From the NCBI GenBank assembly GCA_036873755.1, contig JAVTVY010037208.1:62001-126000 (forward strand): a stretch of DNA of 64,000 nucleotides, written 5' to 3'. The stretch's first letter is position 1; each line of letters starts with the position of its first letter. The stretch comes from Hanleya hanleyi. Its lineage: Eukaryota > Mollusca > Polyplacophora > Lepidopleurida > Hanleyidae. The notes under the pieces are model-generated. The model saw only the letters and a program-made list of their open reading frames with translations. It ran no database searches and was not told the DNA's origin. The translations under genes and the position numbers were made by a program. This document shows positions 57,837 to 64,000 of this stretch, piece by piece.

Positions 57837-58475
57837 GGGTGCAGTCCACAGTAGACCCCTCGTTGCTGGAAATAGACCCTTAGTATAGCCCTTCCGTCCA
57901 GAAAACCCATATAAAAGTATATATTTTCTTCATGGGAATGCTCATACCATTAATTCAGCATACAAGCCAGTTATGCAAATTCAACCCGGGATAAATTTTC
58001 TTCCCTCGGAACGGACTCCATATTTTCTGGGAAATCTATTAAAATGACCCAAAATACGCCATATTTCGTTCATTTCCTGGAAAAATCTTGACAATCGATT
58101 TCAATAAGATTTCGTCTCAGTGTTTCCCGTCTCGAGGCGAGATAAAAAAGCTATTCAAAATATGGGGTCGACCAGGCCGTTTTTTGTCACATATTCCATA
58201 TGTAACATAACGCTATTTTGAAACACCTGAAAAACGTACGAAACTGAGGCTGACGAAGGTTGACTTCGCGGCCCGACTCGCCATATAGCTCAACCGAGCC
58301 ACCCATCCGCATATGTCATTTTGAAGGAATGGTAGTACCCAGACATGCCAGAAGCTTGGTACTATAAATACCGGTTACCAAAAAGGGAAGGATAATTATC
58401 ATGTGATCAGACCCGGACACTCTACTGTATTAAAGTTTTTGAGGGGGACCAATAATCCGAAACTATGTACTTCTC
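57837..58475 (+). repeat. ~640-bp direct repeat, copy 2
   Basis: Second copy of 56442-57085, followed directly by 22-bp minisatellite units. The two copies could be ends of an old element or a segmental duplication. They lack TG...CA ends, so I do not call them LTRs. Confidence 0.85.
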
Positions 58476-58697
58476 CCTATTGCAGCCTGACTGCGGCCTA
58501 TCTCCGGCCTGGCAGTTGTCCTGACTGTGGCCCTGCTCCGGCCTGACTGTGGCCCTTCTCCGGCCTGACTGGCCTTTTCTCTTGCCTGACTGCGGCCTTT
58601 CTTAGCCTGGCTGCGGCCTATCTCTAGCTTGGCTGAGGTCCTGGCTCTGGCATTTCTCCAGCCTGATTGTGCCTGTGCCTGGCTGAGGTCATGGTTG
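58476..58697 (+). repeat. 22-bp minisatellite, second block, cut by the LTR
   Basis: Units such as CCTGACTGCGGCCTATCTCC recur here. The last part (GGCTGAGGTCATGGTTG) aligns with GGCTGAGGACCTGGTGG that follows the first block near 56130. The alignment stops exactly where the LTR begins, which supports the LTR border. Confidence 0.8.
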
Positions 58698-59415
58698 TGT
58701 AGCGTGTTAGGGGTATAGGGTAGCGTGGTCTGTATGCCCCCTGCGTCCGTGGTAAGTATGTCCCTGTGAGAAATACCTTAACCCCTAAGAGAGGAGAATA
58801 AGGCTGAAAAATAGAGGGATAGGGAGACGGAGAGAAAGATAAAGTGAAAGAGAGACAACAAACAATTAAGTTAGGTTATATGCTTTTATTAATGTTAACA
58901 TCCATTGGTAGGACCTGCCAATACACATCAACCAAATGTATACATCCAACGCAGGACAGTATCACTCAGCATAATCCACTATACCCAGCATCTCACCTTC
59001 TTCCAAGGGGGTTTCAATGTTCCTATCTGTTAGAAACGTTTGGCACTCTTGCCACAGTACTGGGTATTTGGCTCTCCTGCCCCTGCACAAGATATTTGGC
59101 TCTCCTGCCGAGTCACTTTCCTGCCGTTTACCAGGTCAATAAGACTATCCAGTAGTCATGAGAAGGCGTCGAAGCCTTTCCAACACAGCAACTGAATCAA
59201 CTGAGTTATATCGCTGTTCATATAGCTATCAGAGCGGAGGAATACAATTTAGACTCCTCACATGTACGGACCAATCACCCAACAGCGCGGATGAAGGCAA
59301 GTCCTAATTACTCAATTGACAGCTTTCTCTGCGCATGTCCAATGTCAGTGACTCTTCCGGTTATCAGCCGAGGTGGACGTGAACGATTATCAGAGCGGTA
59401 GTGGCGTCCGCTACA
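58698..59415 (-). repeat. Gypsy 3' LTR, 718 bp
   Basis: On the minus strand it starts TGTAGCG (59409-59415) and ends CGCTACA (58698-58704), a perfect 7-bp inverted pair with TG...CA termini. A minus-strand AATAAA polyadenylation signal lies at 58885-58890. The LTR sits directly after a polypurine tract, and its outer border coincides with the interruption of the 22-bp repeat. The plus-strand frame 58844-59155 inside it is incidental. Confidence 0.85.
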
Positions 59416-59429
59416 CTACCCTCTCCTTT
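59416..59429 (-). other. Polypurine tract
   Basis: The minus strand reads AAAGGAGAGGGTAG immediately before the LTR start TGTAGCG. This is the expected site and composition of the plus-strand primer of an LTR retrotransposon. Confidence 0.8.
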
Positions 59430-59507
59430 GAAGAACGGCGTCTTGCCGTCTGATTAACTATTTACATATAAACAATTGTCAAATTACATCAGAGGGAGCT
59501 GCTCGCA

Positions 59508-60866
59508 TCAAACTGGTCGCCATTCCTCCCAGGTCTCAGTTATGCGGGTTACATTTGTCTGTCTCCCTTGTTCGTCCCACTCGTATGATTTGATGACCTT
59601 CTCAACACTAACTCGAATCATATTTGGTGTCTGCTCCGTTGGTTTCTCCGGTTGAGAGGCAACTGATACACAATCATCGGTGTCCCAAGCGTCCTCTGCA
59701 ATGAACAGGTCTTCGCTGTCTGCAGACTGATCCAGCGTGAGGATTGAATTACATTGCTCCATCTCCAGAGACGCAGGTACTTCGTCTTTGTAAGGCGTTT
59801 CTCTGGCTGGAGACGTATCCTTTTGTGTAGCCGTCTTCACCGGTTTAGGTGGAGCTGTTGAATGTCACCGTTGCGGAAGGCTTGTATACTGGCGGCTTTG
59901 CCTGGTCTCGAGGGCTGGCAAACATTTCCAGTCTGGGTGTCGATAGTATTACCGATCGAACAGCCTGTTTCGGAATCCCCTTGTAGACTTTCATCTTCTT
60001 CATGCCTGACAGGACAGTAGTTTTCGAGTACTTCCTCTTGGTTGGGTCTAGAGCAAAAGTTGGCGCAACCTGCAACGGCTCACCACTCCGCCTTGCTTTA
60101 GGGTAAGGCTCTCCCTTCGGCGAGTGGTGCTTCCTCCGAAGGTGCTCAATCAGGTCCTTATGCATGGAATATCCAAGGTCACAGTAAGGGCAACACACCA
60201 GTCCTTCCCGAGGGGTTCCCACAGGGTTGTCCATTTCCTGCAACGAGACAGAAAAGTTTGTTATGTCGTTCAACCTTGGATGGGATGTCGGATCAATTTT
60301 AGAAACATAGCTAGCATGGTACAATACATAATCATCTAGCCTAGGAGGGCGACGCACGCGTCGTTTGTGGCCCCTTGAGTTCACGTTTTCATCGATTGGA
60401 TGTGAATGATCGCTCAAAAGTCGACTTCCGTCTGTTTTCAAAATGTACGGTTCCGGGATTTCGTTTTCCTCTTCGGAGATGTCCAGGTTTTCGTCATCAG
60501 ACTCTTCAGTCTCAGAATCAACATCATCGGGTCTAGGCTCGCAAGGTTTCAGCCTATCCTGGTGAACTACCTTCAGCTTATCATTTCCGACCTTGATTCT
60601 ATAGGTCACATCTGAAAAAGAGCCTACTATTTCAAATGGACCCTCCCAGCGATCCTGTAGCTTAGGCGACAGTCCTTTCCGTTTGACCGTAGTATGAAGA
60701 TAGACGAGATCTCCTGGTTGGTATCGATGTTCTCGCACCTTTAGGTCGTAAACCTTCTTTTGTCTAAGGTTTTTCTGTATCTGCTCTCGGGCATCAGTGT
60801 GAACATCAATGAGTCGTTCCTTTAGATCTTCTACCCACTGATTTAGAACAAACGGAACGAAGTGGG
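59508..60866 (-). pseudogene. Gypsy pol: integrase C-terminus and C2H2 extension
   Basis: The frame enters from about 60866 with a helical linker (QWVEDLKERLIDVHTDAREQ). It then shows YQPGDLVYLHTTVKRKGLSP, KLQDRWEGPFEIVG and VVHQDRLKPC, the usual GPF/Y module of Gypsy integrases. An acidic stretch follows, then a C2H2 finger (CPYC, 12 residues, H, 4 residues, H) at about 60127-60195. The frame stops at 59845-59847, and a second frame of 110 codons (59508-59840) continues the tail one phase away, so a single indel separates them. The tail ends WEEWRPV. This is the best preserved coding part of the element. Confidence 0.85.
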
Positions 60867-61760
60867 ATATTGCTGAGACGGTTAGTCAACAAGGTAGGAG
60901 TCGATGGGCTGCTGTCTGTATGCTTGTTGAATCCTACCGACAATACGGTGATTCTGAGATCTGGAACCACATGTGGGACTTTGACTGAAGTGGGGGTTCT
61001 TCAACAAGAAGATACCAATATGGTTCCTGGTTGTCCACCTCACGTGGATAAGCTGATCGAAAGATCAAGTAAGGATCTCACTACTGAACAACAGCAGCAG
61101 GTTCGAAGTCTTGTTACAGACTATGCCGATATCTTTGCCCTTGACGAGGACGATATGGGGAGAACAAAATTGGTCCAGCACCATATCAAAACTGGAGGGG
61201 CACCACCCATACGCATTCCACCACGACGGCCGCCCATCCATGCCCGTGAAGAAATAGACCGACAGGTAAAGGACATGCTAAACCGTGATGTCATCGAACC
61301 TTCCAATGGTCCCTGGTCAGCTCCCGTGGTGTTGGTCAAAAAGAAAGATGGCAAATTAAGATTTTGCGTGGATTATCGAGCCGTGAATAGCATTACCGAG
61401 AAAGACGCGTACCCCCTTCCGAGAATAGAAGACTCTATGGACACACTGGCTGGGGTATGTTGGTGGAGTACACTGGACCTCCTGGCAGGATACTGGCAGG
61501 TAGAGATAGCACTTGAAGACAAACCGAAGACCGCATTCGCGAAGAGGCAGGGAACATACCAGTTCAAGGTCATGCCCTTTGGCCTCTGCAACGCTGCAGG
61601 AACTTTTGAGTGACTTATGGAAGCCGTACTTGCTGGGCTACATTACGAGGTCTGCCTAGTTTACCTTGATGACGTTATTGTATTTGGCCGTACGTTCGAC
61701 GACATGCTCTTTCGTTTGAAACAGGTTTCCGTGAACACGGACTAAAACTGAAACCATCGA
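60858..61760 (+). pseudogene. Gypsy pol: linker and reverse transcriptase (inverted segment)
   Basis: The plus strand starts within the linker (LLRRLVNKVGVDGLLSV, GTTCGTLTEVGV). It then shows the RT series: PPRRPP, VIEPSNGPWSAPVVLVKKKD, RFCVDYRAVN, YPLPRIEDSMDTLAG, STLDLLAGYWQ and FKVMPFGLCNA. A TGA at 61611-61613 breaks the frame. The catalytic box YLDD is at 61662-61673 in the same phase. A frameshift follows at about 61725. Confidence 0.9.
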
Positions 61761-61765
61761 AGTGC

Positions 61766-62510
61766 GTGATAGGTGCCCGTGAAGTGAGATACCTCGGTCA
61801 TATCGTTTCTGCGGCAGGTATACAGACAGACCCAGAGAAGACGAAGGCCGTGAAGGAATGGCCTGTACCTACCAACCAGTCGGAGCTGCGGAGCTTTCTT
61901 GGGTTGAGAAGCTATTATCGGCGATTTGTGAAAGACTTTGCAACGATAGCTGCTCCCCTTCATAAGCTGACTCAGAAGGGATGTGGATTTACTTGGACAG
62001 AAGAATGTCAACAGGCCTTTGATGTTTTGAAATGGAAATGAACGTCTAGCCCCATATTAGTTCTGCCTGACCCACGGACACCTTTCATTCTGGACACAGA
62101 TGCTAGCGGGATTGGCATAGGAGCGGTAATCTCTCATCGACGAGATGGCAAAGAACATGTTATTGCCTACGCAAGTCGGATTCTCACTAAAGCTGAACGA
62201 GCCTACAATGTAACAAGAAGGGAACTACTGGCTGTAGTTTACTTCATGAAACACTTCAGGCACTATTTGTATGGTCGGAAGTTCCTACTTCGTACAGATC
62301 ATGCCTCCTTACGGTGGTTAATGAATGCCAAAGAACCAGAGGGTCAGCTCCCTCGTTGGCTTGAGGTCCTTGGAACCTATCGGTTCGAAGTTGAGCATAG
62401 GCCCGGAAAGAAACATGGGAATGCAGATGCGTTCAGTCGCCGACCCGAAGGACAGGTTGCTGAAATTAAGAGAAAGAATACAATCAAGAAAACTCAGCTG
62501 ATTTCCCCTA
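61766..62510 (+). pseudogene. Gypsy pol: RT connection and RNase H (inverted segment)
   Basis: After the frameshift: VRYLGHIVSAAGI, LRSFLGLRSYYRRFVKDFA and FTWTEECQQAFDVLK, then TGA at 62039-62041. The same phase continues with FILDTDASGIGIGAVI (first RNase H aspartates), AYNVTRRELLAVVY, LLRTDHASLRWL and HRPGKKHGNADAFSR. All four acidic RNase H positions appear to be present; the breaks lie outside them. Confidence 0.88.
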
Positions 62511-62806
62511 ATGATGACTGGCAAAGCGCAAAGAGAAGACCCTGATCTGAAGAGTGTAATGCGATGGGCAGAGGAAAATAAAAGACCAACCTGGGACGCT
62601 ATATCCATTGAGGGTCCAACAGCCAAAGCATTGTGGGGTATGTTTCGAGCTCTCACCATGCAGGATGGATTGCTGGTCAGACGATGGTACAACAAGGGTG
62701 GCAAAGTAATACGACACTTACTGGTTGTTCCCCTTGCATTAAGGAAGAGTGTTACGCGAATGTCATGATAAACCAGCAGGAGGACATTTAGGTGTCAGAA
62801 AAACGC
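62511..62806 (+). pseudogene. Gypsy pol: integrase N-terminal part (inverted segment)
   Basis: A different phase reads DPDLKSVMRWAEENKRP, LWGMFRALTMQDGLLVRR and HLLVVPLALRKSV. Another shift then gives CHDKPAGGHLGVRKTL and a stop. The H...H half of the HHCC zinc site is here; the C...C half (WCRTCQTC in a shifted frame) resumes after the insertion at about 63190. Confidence 0.75.
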
Positions 62807-62814
62807 TCTAAAAA

Positions 62815-63160
62815 TTACAAGCGTCTAGTCCGTCATTCCTAATCCAGCCGTCGTCCATTAGAGAATATCCGCGTCCATAATCCAAAGACCTATTCCATAT
62901 TCCATATAACAGTATTAGCACCAAATTCAAAAAGACAATCATTGTATACATAAACATAGGCTTGTTTCCTGCAAGAGAGAAGCGGTCAACAGTTTTCAAT
63001 GATGCCGGCAAGACATCATGATGTTCCAAAAATATCAAATCCGTATTGCTGATCAGTATTCTTAATCCATAATATTCGTTGTAAAGTCGTCATCTAAAGA
63101 ATGATGTATCTCAGTCACGCTTTGATTGTGACTGTTCATATGAGTACAAAGTAAGACAAT
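62815..63160. mobile_element. ~345-bp insertion inside the integrase zinc domain
   Basis: The integrase reading is lost between the HLGVRKTL motif and the WLGLQRDARQWCRTCQTC motif. The interval has no retroelement motifs. Possible 8-bp flanks are ACAAGCGT (about 62816) and ACAATCGT (about 63156), one mismatch apart, but the ends show no clear inverted repeat. Confidence 0.45.
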
Positions 63161-63164
63161 CGTA

Positions 63165-63820
63165 TACGTGGCTTGGACTGCAACGAGATGCCAGGCAGTG
63201 GTGCCGAACTTGTCAAACATGTGGACGCCGGAAACACGTCGGCAGAAGCGAAGGAGTCTACACAAGGGTTCCCTAACCGGAACCACCAGAGAGAAGATGG
63301 CGATTGACATAATGGGGCCCCTTCCTAGGACAATCAGAGGGAACGCATATATACTGGTAGTCGGAGACTACTTTACCAGGTGAGTAGAGAGCGTTGCTCT
63401 TCCGAACCAGGAAGCCAGTACTGTAGCCGATGCAGTGATCGAGATTTACATATCGCGATTCGGTGTGCCCTCCACCATTCATTCCGACCAAGGGAAACAG
63501 TTTGAGAGCAATTTGTTTCAGGGCATGTGCAAACTGTTGGGCGTAAAGAAGACGAGGACAACAGCCTACCATTCCCAATCAAATGGAGTGATTGAATGAT
63601 TCAATCAAACTCTTGCACAGATGTTAAACAGTATGGTAGCTAAAGATCAAAGTGACTGGGATTTGAAGATTCCTCTGACTATGATGGCTTATAGGGCAGC
63701 TGCGCACGAGACGACGGGTCAGTCCCCTAATATGATGATGTTTGGCCGCGAGACAACCTTGCCTGCTCATCTTGTGGTAGGTGCGGCACCAACAGAGCCA
63801 ACGGAACCTGGAAAATTCTC
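63165..63820 (+). pseudogene. Gypsy pol: integrase core (inverted segment)
   Basis: Visible: the C...C zinc half, MAIDIMGPLPRT (first catalytic Asp), ILVVGDYFTR followed by TGA, FGVPSTIHSDQGKQF (second Asp) and AYHSQSNGVIE (catalytic Glu) followed by TGA at 63597-63599. Then FNQTLAQML, YRAAAHETTGQSPNMMMFGR and LPAHLVVG. The catalytic D, D and E positions are all present, although stops follow two of these motifs. Homology ends at about 63820, where the sequence switches to the opposite strand. Confidence 0.88.
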
Positions 63821-63824
63821 TTTT

Positions 63825-64000
63825 AAGGCCGACTTAATAGGAGTTGTATTCTTTGATCGACCTGGTACACATACTTCTGATCCAGGGGGAATACTTACCG
63901 TATCAATTAGGGCCACTCGGTAGCATCCAAACGATCCTGCAACGTCACACTGATTGCATATTCCCCCAATTTTCATCTGTCTCTTAGGAACATCTATCAC
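63825..64000 (-). pseudogene. Gypsy pol: protease-RT linker, resumes on minus strand
   Basis: The minus strand is open to the window edge and contains CYRVALIDTVSIPPGSEVCV and PGR. IPP-x-SE-x-x-VPG is a typical segment between protease and reverse transcriptase in Gypsy elements. It is the part expected just before the linker that begins the plus-strand segment at 60858. The frame runs out of the window, where protease and gag should lie. Confidence 0.7.

Larger units (their letters stand above)
58698..64000 (-). mobile_element. Ty3/Gypsy retrotransposon, minus strand, with internal inversion
   Basis: From the left, on the minus strand: LTR 58698-59415, polypurine tract 59416-59429, C-terminal extension and integrase C-terminus 59508-60866. 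Then 60858 to about 63820 reads on the plus strand, from the linker and reverse transcriptase to the integrase core. From about 63820 to the edge the minus strand resumes with the protease-RT linker. The plus segment starts and ends exactly at the domains missing from the minus pieces, so one inversion of about 2.95 kb explains the layout. Gag, protease proper and the 5' LTR would lie right of the window. The inverted part has many stops and frameshifts; the element is dead. Confidence 0.8.

Noticed and set aside
56442..58475. The two ~640-bp direct repeats as LTRs of one retrotransposon
   Set aside because: No TG...CA ends, primer-binding site or polypurine tract, and no retroelement coding between them.

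Overview
This window looks like nuclear DNA of a marine invertebrate, most likely a mollusc. The evidence is a spliced host gene, a tRNA-derived SINE with a (TCAC)n tail, a 3' tail motif shared by several repeats (GAAATATTGNTGAAAG, then ACGTTAAAT), and LINE, Penelope-like, hAT, piggyBac, TA-flanked and Ty3/Gypsy sequences. No bacterial operons, rRNA genes, functional tRNA genes or CRISPR arrays are visible. The species cannot be fixed from the sequence alone.

Host gene. The only host gene I can name is RMND5, the Gid2-type RING subunit of the CTLH/GID ubiquitin ligase, on the + strand. Its last two coding exons are 33955-34109 and 41342-41405, joined by a 7.2-kb GT-AG intron in phase 2. I find no earlier exons, so the preceding intron probably runs beyond the left edge and is at least about 34 kb long.

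Layout. 1-12.6 kb: old tandem and dispersed repeats, foldback elements, a piggyBac-type MITE and a LINE fragment with a 2A-like peptide motif. 12.6-15.2 kb: a minisatellite built from hexamers. 15.2-17.9 kb: a SINE-tailed repeat, the 3' end of a LINE and a 36-bp tandem repeat. 17.87-33.79 kb: a 15.9-kb minisatellite (48-bp, then 30-33-bp units, with several higher-order repeats) ending 166 bp before the RMND5 RING exon. 34.1-41.3 kb: the last RMND5 intron, with a SINE inside an older tandem repeat and a rearranged Penelope-like element. 41.9-42.7 kb: a short hAT element. 42.9-47.1 kb: tandem repeats. 47.6-50.0 kb: an element packed with GAGGTGTACACCTC palindromes, holding a nested TA-flanked MITE and a possible captured exon. 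52.0-53.3 kb: an element full of AAACGCGTTT palindromes. 55.6-58.7 kb: duplicated blocks and a 22-bp minisatellite.

58.7-64.0 kb: a decayed Ty3/Gypsy retrotransposon on the minus strand. It has an LTR, a polypurine tract, an integrase C-terminus with a C2H2 finger, and a piece of the protease-RT linker at the window edge. Between these, reverse transcriptase to integrase core reads on the plus strand. The simplest explanation is one element with a ~2.95-kb internal inversion.

Apart from RMND5, nearly all open frames here come from repeats whose unit length is a multiple of three, or from decayed transposons. Most positions of repeat borders are read by eye and are good to about 10-30 bp.
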